DNA of 64,000 bases. It comes from Macrothele yani. Lineage: Eukaryota > Arthropoda > Arachnida > Araneae > Macrothelidae. Of this stretch, positions 20,137 to 32,247 are shown one piece after another. The stretch covers positions 53,865,936 through 53,929,935 of the forward strand of contig CM077016.1 of the NCBI GenBank assembly GCA_039090855.1, given 5' to 3'. The position numbers and the translations under genes are program-made. The first letter of the stretch is position 1; every line of letters starts with the position of its first letter. The notes beneath the pieces were generated by a model, which worked only from the letters and a program-made list of their open reading frames with translations, was not told the DNA's origin and did no database searches.

Positions 20137-20711
20137 TTCCACGTCAAATGTCTGTATTAATTGTCAATAATATTGCGCTTCTACTTATGCACCATACATT
20201 CAATCCATACATTAATTAATAGGCCGTAGGCCTAAGCCTATTCAACACTTTTTTCTTCGCCTGTGAATTAATTAAGTAAAAGAAAAATATTGCAAACTTG
20301 ACATGTTATGTAAATATTTAGTACCTACGTAAAAGTGCAGCGTTATTAAAAAATCCCACCTTAGGGTCCTTTTCCGAACATACATGAATTATGCTGTAAT
20401 TCTCGCTTGGCTTACATAGAACGTTTTCTCGAAATTTGTTTGGAGTTCCTAATTCAATTCTCAATGTAGGCCAAAAATCGATAATACTTACAACCCCCCC
20501 CACCCTTGAACTTTTGTGGCCAGTTGTCCTGTGGCCAATTCTCCTACACCCATTTTCGTTATGTAGGTGAGGTGGCCAAGAAACCGCAATTTTTATATGA
20601 CCCCTAACGGTTTTTTGGCCAGCAGTCTGTGACCAGTTGTCCGAACACCGTTTATAACAGACATATAAACTTATCAGTCGATCACATATTTTTCCCGTGA
20701 GCATATTTGTC

Positions 20712-20890
20712 TGTGGGCGATTTTTCCGTGGGCGTTTTTTCCTACTTTCCAAAAGTGGGCGTTTTTTCCGTGGGCGTTTTTTCCGTGGGCGATTTTTCCG
20801 TGGGCGTTTTTTCCGTGGGCGATTTTTCCGTGGGCGTTTTTTCCGTGGGCGTTTTTTCCGTGGGCGTTTTTTCCGTGGGCATTCTTTCCT
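20712..20890. repeat. Right ~15 bp tandem array of the Foldback-like element
   Basis: About eleven copies of the same unit in reverse, with the same palindromic interruption near its inner end. The copy number differs from the left array. Confidence 0.9.
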
Positions 20891-23571
20891 CATACCGCCC
20901 AGAAGAGGACTTCTGGATTTCTTGAGGAGGGGCCGATGTTACGACCCACCCCCGCCATTAATTTAGTAATTAATGGGCGTGGTTGATGTGTGAAATTAAT
21001 TAAGTATTAATTGTTCGAGGCTTGATTGGAGTTTAAAAGTGTAAACAGCAGATAAAGTTTTATCTGGGGGTTTGGAAAGAAAATAGGCGAAGAATTCTCT
21101 CTCTGGCTGGGTGGTCTCAGAATAGCTCTGTTAGGTCATAAATATCAGGGCGCAGCTGACGGGAAGCTAAGCAACACGGAAAGGGAAAGTGGTACCTTTC
21201 GAAGAGGGGTCCACTTGAGTAAATGAATGAAGATGGGGACAAAAGGTTTAGCGAATAATCGTAAATTCGTCGATTGTTTGGGGCATTTTCGAGAACAATT
21301 GCTCTCTGTGTGGTCCGTGCAGAAAAATAAGATTTCGCCCTTAGCGTGAAAATAAGGAAGAAAGTTCAGTTGTCTGTATGCTCTCCGATGTGAAAGGCTG
21401 GATGTCTTGGATCTGCAAAAAAATGAATTGGGAAAAATGAAGCAGCAAACCTCCCCGCATTTGGTAAGAAATGGAGACAACTCGAGGCGGCTGATGGAGA
21501 TGCCAGATTGCCATAAAGACAGCGGAATGCCTAAATCCGCGTGATAAAGCTGCAATTTCTAGGCTGGAGCGTAATGGAAATCAGCGACTGTTTGGCCTAA
21601 TGAAAGCCAAGTTACAGGGGAATTAAGAAGTCTGCGAGTGGACAGTGGTCATTCCAATGAGAAGCGAAGCCAAGCAAAGTCGGGTTCGGATGCCAAACAC
21701 TGCAGTGTGGAATCGTCACCCCATTCATCCCCTACTGTGGAGGAAGTGAAGAGACGCGCTTGTCTTACGGGGCGAAGCGAGGCCCCATGTGTGCGTGTGT
21801 GTGGTCACGTAAGCAGCGAAGCCACTACGTGTAAGTGCGACGGGATAAAAACATGGCGAAAGAAAAATATGAGCGTAAGAGCGGTGGCTTCGATACCTAA
21901 CAAATATACAGGTGAAATGTTGAGTTGCTGATATACGCTTAAGGAAAAAGCACGTCTGATTTCGCTCGGCAGACAAAATTAATCTCAGGGCTGGCGGTCG
22001 CAACTCGATAAAAAAATGGAAACAAAACCTGCGAGTGGCATATTTGAACTGCGTACTCAGGCAGGGTAGATGTTATGCTAACGGAAAGGAACTGACTGAA
22101 TTGGGAATGAACGGTCAAAAAGGACGGAAGGTAGCGACGGACGGAATCTACTATAGCAGCAGCGGAAGTGAGGGGGTTCCACTCTCCAAGCAGTTGATGG
22201 TCAAAATTTCTTTCTTCACGACAACAGAAATCATTTCCCAGGAACACAGAAAATCAGTCTCGGAAACTGCAACAGCAGATGTGAGAGGGGCTATTTTGTT
22301 TAACGGCCACCTTTAAATCTTCACAAGAGTGGATCCGTGTATACTCGCATCAGCGCAACAAAGTGCGGCGTGATATCACCATTTTAATTGTGTGCTTCAT
22401 TTACATCAAGCGTCAAAATGAAGTGTTGAATCATCGGTGCTGCCACATGGTGCAAGTGTCCGTGTGTGTATGCGCGTTTTTTTTGTCGTGTGATATTATG
22501 TGATGCACAACGTATTTGCACAGCAAAGTCACGAAACTGTAAGTAGATGAATATTTCCTTTTTCTTTCTTCGCACATCTGCGAACTTGTGCCATCCCGAC
22601 ACCCAAAGCTGCATGGACATAGATGCAGTAATGCTGAGTGACTGAACCTCAGAGGAAATACCTGCACATACAGATTTCAATTTCTTACAGGGCCCATTTC
22701 CTGATTAATTTTTTTACATGAATAAGGGAGAGGGTGTGGCCACAAATTCCGCTGGGCGGGACAGTTTCTTTTAACTTTGGTTCAGGGCCAAAGCGAGCGG
22801 GGAAGGGATTTGCATGTGCATGCTTATTAGATTTAGTTAATTAACTTTGGCAGTATTTCACACCTATAATCTTATACCACAAATTAACGTGCTTGTGTAT
22901 TTTGTGTCACGAGTATTTTTAATGTGATCGTTTGCATATAATTTTTTTTTTCATTCTCTAAGCAACTGTATATGAATATCACCTGCAGCTCTATTTAGTG
23001 TGTAAACGAGTAGTATCTCTTGTTCAGATAGTCCGGTGGAGACTCAGTCGGCTGCGTCTTCCGACAGCAAAGTGTGACACCGTATGCTGCCCACATAAGA
23101 GGGGCAATTGTCTATGCGCTTAGAGAGCGCCGTATCTGTTTAAATCTCGCAGAACGTTATTAAATGTTGTGTTGTGTATTTGAGAATCATGGGTTATTTG
23201 CGAAAGTGAGTGTTGTTCTGGCTGGTTGGGGATTGAATGTACCGGAGTAAGATCCGGACCACTACACTCAGTCACGAATTGGTGATTGCGGGTGAACCTC
23301 ATCACAACTCTGATCCCAAAGTATCGTTTTCTTATTTTATTTTATTTTTTATTTGTTGTTGTTATTTTGTTCACACGGTGGATTCACCCAAGCCTTATGC
23401 TTCGGGTCATTCTTCAACTTTTCATTTTTTATGTTCTGGTGTGAATCTTTGAGTGTAGCAGTGCACCTGAGATTCTCACCTGGTGCCGCGGCCAACTAAA
23501 TTGTACTTCAGGTCTCAAGCACCGTTACCGGCCGACTCGGCAGGAACACTGCTAGTGCCGTGTAAAATTAA

Positions 23572-23589
23572 TGGTGCCGTTGTCCCAGG
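23572..23589 (+). promoter_or_regulatory. Gypsy primer-binding site
   Basis: TGGTGCCGTTGTCCCAGG lies 4 bp after the 5' LTR end. The TGG start is complementary to a tRNA CCA end. I cannot name the priming tRNA with certainty. Confidence 0.65.
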
Positions 23590-23770
23590 ATCGATACCTA
23601 TATTTTGCAGCTAGCGGAACAACACTCATGTTCGTAAAATAAGTGCGAATTGACTGCCATTACTATTTTTATTTAGTTTTGTTCGGTGCGAATTTGTATA
23701 ATTTAGCATTAAGTAAGCCTTAAGCTGTTTTCTAAGAACTGCCATAATTTTAGTGGGTAAGAAAAACAAA

Positions 23771-24655
23771 ATGGCTAACACGAAGAAATCGTCATCTGCG
23801 AGTCACGTGGATTCAGATGATTCTGATGGTCACTCTGACGGAGAACATGTGAGCACTGGGGCTGCAATTGTTCCGGAAGAGAGTACACCTGTTACAAGTA
23901 CAGCGGGTACATCACAGCTGAGACAAACAGCTTTAGCCGCACCTATGGTTTACGGTGAGCAAATAGCGGGATGCATAAACATGTTGAGGCTATTTACAGG
24001 CACTGATCCGCTGTATCGTGCTAAACACTTTTTTCAGGATGTCGAAAGTGTAGCGATGGTGGGTAGATGGTGTGAGCAAACTAAACTCGCGATTGCAAAA
24101 TCTAAATTTCGGGAGAGAGCTGCTGAATTTCTATCTGATAGCGATGAGCTGAGGGCTGAAACCGAATATGTAAATTTTAAACGGCTTGTCATTGATCGCT
24201 TCCAAGCCGAAGAGCAATTGGTAACGCGAATGAAGCAGTTTATGAATTGTGTGCAATTGCCAGGACAAGACGTTCGGCAGTACGCAACACGTCTTAAGAG
24301 CGCAGCTACGAAATATCATGGTCATAAGTCGGATATGTCCGAAGAGACAAGGAAGCACAGGGATCAAGAAGCGATGTGCCAATTTATTTCAGGGTTATCT
24401 AAATCGATTAGGCGTTGGGTACTAACAAAATGCCCGGAAACTTTGGATGCTGCAGTTCTCATCGCAATTCAAGAGGAGGAGAATTTAGCACTCATGGGTA
24501 GAAAAACTTTGGTGAATACGGTGGAAGGAGGCAGAGGGGACGAGGAGTCGGTAATGCTGGCCCGCACTTTGCAACAGATGTTGTCGCGTTTGGAAGCCAC
24601 GGAGAATACGGTAGGGCAGTTAGTCGGGAATTCTCAGGGAACAAGACAAGCACAA
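23771..24655 (+). pseudogene. gag of the Gypsy element, 3'-truncated
   Basis: Start chosen at ATG 23,771 (MANTKKSSSASHVDSDDSDG). A Ser/Asp-rich N-terminus is followed by a capsid-like region with 'FTGTDPLYRAKHFFQDVE' and 'FQAEEQLVTRMKQFMNCVQ', ending in an acidic, Gln-rich stretch. No CCHC zinc knuckle is present. At about 24,650 ('GTRQAQ') the sequence joins pol codons in another frame, so the gag C-terminus, protease and N-terminal RT are deleted. Structural protein that packages the element RNA, by family. Confidence 0.82.
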
Positions 24656-27029
24656 AACTGCTTTTTCCTGCGAATTTGGCCATTTCGAGTGGAACCGTCT
24701 CCCGTTTGGATTGTGCAACAGTCCTGCAACTTTTGAAAGAGCTCTAGACTCATTGTTTTTGGACAAGCGTGATGATGGCATTCTAGTGTACGTGGACGAT
24801 ATTTTGTGTGCATCTAAGACCTTAAATGAACACTTGGAGAAATTGGAGTTAATTTTCCAACGTTTAAGAAGGCACAAGCTTAAAATTAAGCCAAGTAAAT
24901 GTGAGTTTGCGACCAAGGAGGTTACATATCTTGGGCACCTTCTGGATGGTCAAGGAGTAAGGCCAAACCCTGAAAACGTGGAGGCCGTACGGGATTTTCC
25001 AGCCCCACGCACTGTTAAGCACGTCCGAGCCTTTTTGGGAATGGCGGGCTACTACAGGCGCCATATCAAAAATTTTGCATCCATTGCCCAACCTTTGACA
25101 AATCTCACCAGGAGAAATGTAAAATATATCTGGGATGAGCAGTGTGAGGAGTCCTTCCAGCAGTTGAGGAGGGCGCTCATAAGTGAGCCGCTGTTGGCTT
25201 ACCCAGATTTCTCGAAAAGATTCTTCGTGACCACAGATGCATCCAAATTGGCTATTGCGGGTATACTCGAGCAGGAGGACGAAGAGGGCGTCAGACATCC
25301 TATTGCATTCTTCAGCAGAAAACTTAATCCCGCAGAACAAAATTACAGTGCAACTGAGCAAGAGGCTTTGGCAATAGTTGCATCCATCACGCATTGGCGG
25401 GAATATTTAGTGGGTAGGCAGTTTACAGTTATAACTGATCACAGACCCTTAAAGTGGCTGATGACACTAAAGACTCCCAACTCTAGGCTTGTTAGGTGGA
25501 ATCTCAGCCTATCCGAATATGATTTTGATGTAATGTATCGCCCAGGGAAGAAGAATACAAACGCGGATGTGTTGTCGAGGCATATTGCAGCAGTGGTAGC
25601 AAGTGATGCGGCTCCAGGCCCTACATTTAATGCTGAGGCCATAAAGGCTGCACAACGGGCAGACCCGAATTTGGTCGAAGTAATCGATTGCATCGAGGGG
25701 CGTGACTACTCTGCTGTTGATAAAATCACAGATACCTACTTCATGCGTGACGACCTGCTATATCATTTTTCCTTGCCAGCCAAAAACAGTCCACGCAGAC
25801 TTGTTACTGAACAGTTGGTGGTGCCTGACTCTCTAAAGTCTGAGGTAATGAGAGCTGAGCATGATGGTATAAGCGCAGGGCACTTAGGGTTTGAGAAGAC
25901 ATTGGGGCGAATTAGACTCAAATATTTTTGGCTCAATATGTTTGCTGATGTAAAAAATTACACTGCTAGTTGTGAGGAGTGTTTAAAACGCCGGGGCTAC
26001 AAGAGAAACCAAAAGGCGGGTTTAATTACCCCGGAAATAGTGCCAGTTCCGTAGTCCAAAATTTCCATGGACATCGCAGGACCTCTTCCCACGACAGAGA
26101 ACGGGAACAAGTACCTATTAGTAGTCACCGACTCTTTTACCAAGTATATTGAGCTAATCCCCTTAAAATCTCAAACAGCCAAAGAAGTAGCTGAAAAATT
26201 CTCGACGCACGTTAATGCGAGACATGGTGTACCTCATACTTTGTTGACTGACAGAGGAACGAACTTTTTGTCAGAATTAATGTCCGAACTCTACAGAAGA
26301 TTAGGCATTAAGAAACTGAATACGAGCCCGAGGCATCCGGAGACTGACGGACAAGCGGAACGAAGTATCCGTACAGTGATGCACTCCTTAGCGCTTTATT
26401 GTTCTCCGACTGGGAAAGATTGGGATAATTTCACAGATTTTGTAGCTATGGCGTACAGAGCGGCCACTCACAGCGCTACTAGGGAAACTCCCAATTTCCT
26501 CATGTTTGGAAGGGACTTGAATATGCCTGGGCATTTGCTGAGCGAGGAAATCCCTTGGAGCTACTCTGAGCACCCGAATGATGCAGAGAGCTTGGTTATG
26601 CGAATGCAGGAAGCATTCAGAATTGTTCGCGATAACCTTGAAGAGGCAGCTCAGAACTCAAGGGACTATCGGGCACGGACGGCAGTAGATAAGCAAATCA
26701 AGGTGGGTGATCTTGTTTATCAACACGACCCTTCGGCGTCCAAGGCAAGATCGCGCAAGCTGATGAAACCGTCCATAGGACCCTTTAGAGTGGTGGAAAA
26801 GACTTCACCAGTTAACTTCAAAACTGTGCCGGTGAACGATATGAGACGTCCTCGCCTAACCCATGTTGATAGGATCTTTAAAGCCCCACAGAGAAGGGTG
26901 GGCATTTCCAGGAAACAGTTCGGGATGCGGGAGATGAACCCGAGTCACAGCACCTCGCACGAACCACATGGGAGTCCGAAGATGCAGAATTGTATGAAGA
27001 TGATGAATGGGAGAGCCCAATGTGGATGA
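24650..27029 (+). pseudogene. pol of the Gypsy element (partial RT, RNase H, integrase)
   Basis: The frame begins at 'KTAFSCEFGHFEWNRLPFGL', the middle of RT, so the first catalytic Asp is missing. Then follow 'ILVYVDDIL' (RT active site, about 24,780), 'FVTTDASKLAIAGIL' and 'VITDHRPLKWL' (RNase H), and an integrase zinc-binding region with 'HDGISAGHLGFEKTL' and 'SCEEC'. An in-frame TAG at 26,052 follows 'EIVPVP'. The frame continues with 'MDIAGPLP', 'LLTDRGTNF' and 'TDGQAERSIRT' (integrase DDE) and a C-terminal 'GPFRVVEKT' domain to 'LTHVDRIFK'. Defective. Confidence 0.88.
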
Positions 27030-27361
27030 TACAGTCGGGCGACCCAACGCCCTCCGCAGCAATTCCGCCTCCCTCAGAAACCGAACCCTTTGCAGCGCGA
27101 ACCCGCATGATTGTGGATCCCTTACGAGTGCAGGGAAGCCAGGTCAAAAGTCCTCCAATCATTTCGCGGGCGTCGCTGAGACCAAGGGATGATTACGGGC
27201 GGGTGTTAAGGGCGAGTAACACCATGCCACACACTGACAGACGGGGAGCAGTCGAGATTATAGTGGATCCCCAGGAAGACTGTGACACCACGATTATCTA
27301 CGATGTTGAGAAGGAACTCGAAGACAGTGGAACGCAAGAATTTGGCATCGAGCGCAGATAA
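26990..27361 (+). CDS. Small 3' ORF of the Gypsy element
   Basis: 123 codons, overlapping the end of pol in another frame: 'MYEDDEWESPMWMIQSGD' then a Pro- and Arg-rich stretch and an acidic end '...ELEDSGTQEFGIERR'. It may be the normal continuation of pol after a frameshift, not a separate gene. No envelope features (no signal peptide or membrane segment). Confidence 0.5.
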   Translation: MYEDDEWESPMWMIQSGDPTPSAAIPPPSETEPFAARTRMIVDPLRVQGSQVKSPPIISRASLRPRDDYGRVLRASNTMPHTDRRGAVEIIVDPQEDCDTTIIYDVEKELEDSGTQEFGIERR

Positions 27362-27643
27362 AAGCGGGCGTAGGAGCATCGAACGTGAGAGATCTGTGGA
27401 ACTCGTGGATTCTCGAAGCTATGCCTCATATTTAAATTTTCTTTCCGCCTATCTCGACGGGTAGCAATGAACGTGTGATGAAATCCTTAAACTTTCCTTC
27501 CGCTCTCAGGGCACTTAAGTCCGGAATTAGGTGCCTTGCGACGGTGGGAAAGGGTTGAGTGTTTACAGTTAAAAAAAAATAGAATGATTGGATGAATAAA
27601 CTTCATCCAGTCATCCCTTTTTTTTTTTCATGGGGGGATGGAA
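27362..27643. other. Gypsy 3' untranslated region and polypurine tract
   Basis: No ORF. It contains an A-run, a T-run (27,618-27,628) and, directly before the 3' LTR, the purine-rich 'ggggggatggaa' that would prime plus-strand synthesis. Confidence 0.65.
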
Positions 27644-30600
27644 TGTTACAGTGGACACCCCCCAATCCTAAAACCTGAAGAAAACTTTAAAATTTGTCCG
27701 CCATGTCGCGTATTGTATGAGGCAGCTAGGAATCACAGTTCGGCAGGCTCACATGTTCTTTTACAGTTCAGTTTTTTTATTTATTTCTCATTTACGTTGT
27801 TTTTTCTTTCGGATGTTCTCTAAATTAATTAACAAAATTGCGGGATAATTGGGAAGTCGCTTTAATGCTTTTGAAGGCAAGAAACGCAATATTTTTGCCA
27901 TTTTGAATTGTTTCTACCTGTGGGAAAAGGTAGCACTCAATGGTTGCTCTGGAAATTGATAAGAGCAAAGCGATAGGCCCAGAAGAGGACTTCTGGATTT
28001 CTTGAGGAGGGGCCGATGTTACGACCCACCCCGCCATTAATTTAGTAATTAATGGGCGTGGTTGATGTGTGAAATTAATTAAGTATTAATTGTTCGAGGC
28101 TTGATTGGAGTTTAAAAGTGTAAACAGCAGATAAAGTTTTATCTGGGGGTTTGGAAAGAAAAGAGGCGAAGAATTCTCTCTCTGGCTGGGTGGTCTCAGA
28201 ATAGCTCTGTTAGGTCATAAATATCAGGGCGCAGCTGACGGGAAGCTAAGCAACACGGAAAGGGAAAGTGGTACCTTTCGAAGAGGGGTCCACTTGAGTA
28301 AATGAATGAAGATGGGGACAAAAGGTTTAGCGAATAATCGTAAATTCGTCGATTGTTTGGGGCATTTTCGAGAACAATTGCTCTCTGTGTGGTCCGTGCA
28401 GAAAAATAAGATTTCGCCCTTAGCGTGAAAATAAGGAAGAAAGTTCAGTTGTCTGTATGCTCTCCGATGTGAAAGGCTGGATGCCTTGGATCTGCAAAAA
28501 AATGAATTGGGAAAAATGAAGCAGCAAACCTCCCCGCATTTGGTAAGAAATGGAGACAACTCGAGGCGGCTGATGGAGATGCCAGATTGCCATAAAGACA
28601 GCGGAATGCCTAAATCCGCGTGATAAAGCTGCAATTTCTAGGCTGGAGCGTAATGGAAATCAGCGACTGTTTGGCCTAATGAAAGCCAAGTTACAGGGGA
28701 ATTAAGAAGTCTGCGAGTGGACAGTGGTCATTCCAATGAGAAGCGAAGCCAAGCAAAGTCGGGTTCGGATGCCAAACACTGCAGTGTGGAATCGTCACCC
28801 CCATTCATCCCCTACTGTGGAGGAAGTGAAGAGACGCGCTTGTCTTACGTGGCGAAGCGAGGCCCCATGTGTGCGTGTGTGTGGTCACGTAAGCAGCGAA
28901 GCCACTACGTGTAAGTGCGACGGGATAAAAACATGGCGAAAGAAAAATATGAGTGTAAGAGCGGTGGCTTCGATACCTAACAAATATACAGGTGAAATGT
29001 TGAGTTGCTGATATACGCTTAAGGAAAAAGCACGTCTGATTTCGCTCGGCCGAGAAAAATTAATCTCAGGGCTGGCGGTCGCAACTCGATAAAAAAATGG
29101 AAACAAAACCTGCGAGTGGCATATTTGAACTGCGTACTCAGGCAGGGTAGATGTTATGCTAACGGAAAGGAACTGACTGAATTGGGAATGAACGGTCAAA
29201 AAGGACGGAAGGTAGCGACGGACGGAATCTACTATAGCAGCAGCGGAAGTGAGGGGTTCCACTCTCCAAGCAGTTGATGGTCAAAATTTCTTTCTTCACG
29301 ACAACAGAAATCATTTCCCAGGAACACAGAAAATCAGTCTCGGAAACTGCAACAGCAGATGTGAGAGGGGCTATTTTGTTTAACGGCCACCTTTAAATCT
29401 TCACAAGAGTGGATCCGTGTATACTCGCATCAGCGCAACAAAGTGCGGCGTGATATCACCATTTTAATTGTGTGCTTCATTTACATCAAGCGTCAAAATG
29501 AAGTGTTGAATCATCGGTGCTGCCACATGGTGCAAGTGTCCGTGTGTGTGTGCGCGTTTTTTTTTGTCGTGTGATATTATGTGATGCACAACGGATTTGC
29601 ACAGCAAAGTCACGAAACTGTAAGTAGATGAATATTTCCTTATTCTTTCTTCGCACATCTGCGAACTTGTGCCATCCCGACACCCAAAGCTGCATGGACA
29701 TAGATGCAGTAATGCTGAGTGACTGAACCTCAGAGGAAATACCTGCACATACAGATTTCAATTTCTTACAGGGCCCATTTCCTGATTAATTTTTTTACAT
29801 GAATAAGGGAGAGGGTGTGGCCACAAATTCCGCTGGGCGGGACAGTTTCTTTTAACTTTGGTTCAGGGCCAAAGCGAGTGGGGAAGGGATTTGCATGTGC
29901 ATGCTTATTAGATTTAGTTAATTAACTTTGGCAGTATTTCGCACCTATAATCTTATACCACAAATTAACGTGCTTGTGTATTTTGTGTCACGAGTATTTT
30001 TAATGTGATCGTTTGCATATAATTTTTTTTTTCATTCTCTAAGCAACTGTATATGAATATCACCTGCAGCTCTATTTAGTGTGTAAACGAGTAGTATCTC
30101 TTGTTCAGATAGTCCGGTGGAGACTCAGTCGGCTGCGTCTTCCGACAGCAAAGTGTGACACCGTATGCTGCCCACATAAGAGGGGCAATTGTCTATGCGC
30201 TTAGAGAGCGCCGTATCTGTTTAAATCTCGCAGAACGTTATTAAATGTTGTGTTGTGTATTTGAGAATCATGTGTTATTTGCGAAAGTGAGTGTTGTTCT
30301 GGCTGGTTGGGGATTGAATGTACCGGAGTAAGATCCGGACCACTACACTCAGTCACGAATTGGTGATTGCGGGTGAACCTCATCACAACTCTGATCCCAA
30401 AGTATCGTTTTTTTATTTTATTTTATTTTTTATTTGTTGTTGTTATTTTGTTCACACGGTGGATTCACCCAAGCCTTATGCTTCGGGTCATTCTTCAACT
30501 TTCATTTTTTATGTTCTGGTGTGAATCTTTGAGTGCAGCAGTGCACCTGAGATTCTCACCTGGTGCCGCGGCCAACTAAATTGTACTTCAGGATTCAAGC

Positions 30601-30647
30601 ACCGTTACCGGCCGACTCGGCAGGAACCCTGCTAGTGCCGTGTAACA
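27644..30647 (+). repeat. Gypsy 3' LTR
   Basis: 3,004 bp, uninterrupted. It provides the empty site (27,981-27,991) for the Foldback-like insertion found in the 5' LTR. LTRs of 3 kb are long for insect Gypsy-type elements. It carries the same 136-codon minus-strand frame (28,634-28,224). Confidence 0.9.
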
Positions 30648-30680
30648 ATATATTACCTTGAATGTAACCTTAGTTTGATG

Positions 30681-30744
30681 AATATATTACCTTGAATGTG
30701 GGATTAGCCATTTCAGGCTAATCCCACATTCAAGGTAATATATT
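30681..30744. repeat. 29 bp perfect hairpin at the duplication junction
   Basis: 30,681-30,709 and 30,716-30,744 are exact reverse complements around the loop ATTTCA. The right arm is the native start of the duplicated segment (also at 15,282). The left arm is an inverted copy of it, as expected from a templated repair event. Confidence 0.9.
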
Positions 30745-30919
30745 CCTCAAACTTCTAGACCAAGCTGTGAAACGCCCCTTTTTCCACTTCACGCAGGGGT
30801 TCGCACGCCACGTGCTGTGTTATTGCGAAGCTAAATTGCATACGCCGTAGCTACCCACGCTGATAACCGACCTCCAGTAGTCAGTAAATTCGTATATCAC
30901 CACGTTTTACCTTGGAAAC

Positions 30920-32247
30920 AGATATCATCATCATCATCATTGTCAACCATTATCAATCCAGTGCTGGACGAAGGTCTACCCAAGTTTCCTCCACAACGAT
31001 CTGTCTTGTGCCAGTCTCCCCCATGTCACTCCAGCATACTTTCGAATTTCATCCACCCATCTCCTATGTGGTCTTCTTCTGGGTCTTTTCCTGTCCCTTG
31101 GAATCTAACCTAAAATTTTGACTGTCCATCGATGGTCTGTCCTTCTGGCAGTATGTCCAGCCCATTGCCATTTCAGGGATTTAACTCTGATCATGATGTC
31201 TTCCACTCTTGTCATTTTTCGGATCCACGAGTTCTTCTTCTTATCTCTCCTGGTTACACCAAGCATGCACCTCTCAGTGCTTCTTTGACTTGTCTGCAGC
31301 CTTTCTTTGTATGTCTCTTTTAGTTAAGGTTCACGTCTCTGCACCATACGTAAGCACTGGAAGGATGCATTGATCAAACACTTTTCTTTTAAGACATAAT
31401 GGCATATTGCTCTTGAAAATTATGCTGTTTCTTCTAAAAGCTCTCCAGGCAAGTTTTTCTTCATCAATGTGACCCTCACTTGATATCTGCTGTCCAAGAT
31501 AAACGTACGTGTCTGTTATCTCCAACTTTTCTCCATCAATTGATAAATCTTCATTTCTTGATAAAGCATTGAACATCACTTTTGTCTTCTGAAAGTTCAT
31601 TTTTAATCCCACTTTTTTACTCTTGTCAGCACGTTCCTGGATCATACTCTGCAGCTCTGATGGGGTAGTTGCAAAAATGACTATGTCATCAGCAAAACGA
31701 AGGTGGGTTAGATAATCTCCATTAATCTTTATCCATTTGTTTTCCCAGTTCAGTGATTGAAAGACATTTTCCAATGTGGCATTAAAGAGCTTCGGAGATA
31801 TGGTGTCACCTTGTCTCACTCCCATTCCAATTTTTATGTTTGTTGTACTTTCAAACAGCCGAATCTTAGCACTTGCATTTTCATAGATGTTATTAATAAT
31901 ATTAATATATGCATCTTCAATACCGCAGGATTTCAGAGCCATTGTAACTGCTGATGGTTTGACCGAATCAAAAGCTTTTTCATAATCGATAAAAGCCATG
32001 CACAATGGAAGTTCATATTCCCTCGCTCTTTCAATTAGTTCTGTCAGTACGTGGATATAATCTATTGTGCTGTAGCCACTCCTGAATCCAGTTTGTTCTC
32101 TCGGTTAAGCCATGTCCAGTGTTACCTTCAAACGGTGTGAAAGAACTTTAGTGAAGATTTTATAAACCACTGATAGGAGGCTGATTGGTCTGTAGTTCCG
32201 GAGATCCTCAATGTCACCATTTTTATGTAGCAGGATCATTGTAGCGT

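Larger units (their letters stand above)
16111..20896. mobile_element. Foldback-like element with tandem-repeat ends
   Basis: 4,786 bp insertion in the Gypsy 5' LTR. It is flanked by GCCCAGAAG (16,102-16,110 and 20,897-20,905), a 9 bp target duplication; the empty site is in the 3' LTR. Both ends consist of ~15 bp repeats (unit 'cgcccacggaaaaaa') in opposite orientation, followed by inverted sequence (16,266-16,510 against 19,870-20,690). Long inverted ends built of short tandem repeats plus 9 bp duplications are the signature of Foldback elements. Apart from a nested Tc1 element it encodes nothing, so it is non-autonomous. Confidence 0.85.
15754..23567 (+). repeat. Gypsy 5' LTR, interrupted by the Foldback-like element
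   Basis: About 3,019 bp after removing 16,111-20,896 and one 9 bp duplication. It is nearly identical to the 3' LTR; differences include a longer C-run near 15,770-15,786. It contains a minus-strand open frame of 136 codons (21,555-21,145), also present in the 3' LTR, and the palindrome-like 'ccattaatttagtaattaat'. The 3' terminus reads TGTAAAA in place of TGTAACA. Confidence 0.88.
15754..30647 (+). mobile_element. Gypsy-type LTR retrotransposon (with nested insertions)
   Basis: 14,894 bp including a 4.8 kb nested element. The LTRs start TGTTACA and end in a TGTAACA-like sequence. The flanking target duplication is ATAT (15,750-15,753 and 30,648-30,651). The internal order is primer-binding site, gag, pol (RT, RNase H, integrase), a small 3' ORF and a polypurine tract (about 27,632-27,643). 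RT, RNase H, integrase order places it with Gypsy/Metaviridae-like elements. It is defective: an internal deletion fuses gag to mid-RT, and a stop interrupts pol before the integrase core. Confidence 0.92.

Noticed and set aside
20697..20966. Open frames encoding repeated pentapeptides (SVGVF / RGRFF) over the Foldback tandem array
   Set aside because: The repeat unit is 15 bp, so every frame is open and periodic. The frames follow from the tandem DNA repeat and are present on both strands and in several frames.
22384..22680. Protein-coding genes in the Gypsy LTR (several 80-140 codon frames)
   Set aside because: Frames overlap on both strands, show no family motifs, and match between LTRs only because the LTRs are nearly identical.
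26990..27361. Envelope gene of an endogenous retrovirus
   Set aside because: The 123-codon frame has no signal peptide, membrane segment or cleavage site. It looks like the pol C-terminal tail in a shifted frame or a small accessory ORF.
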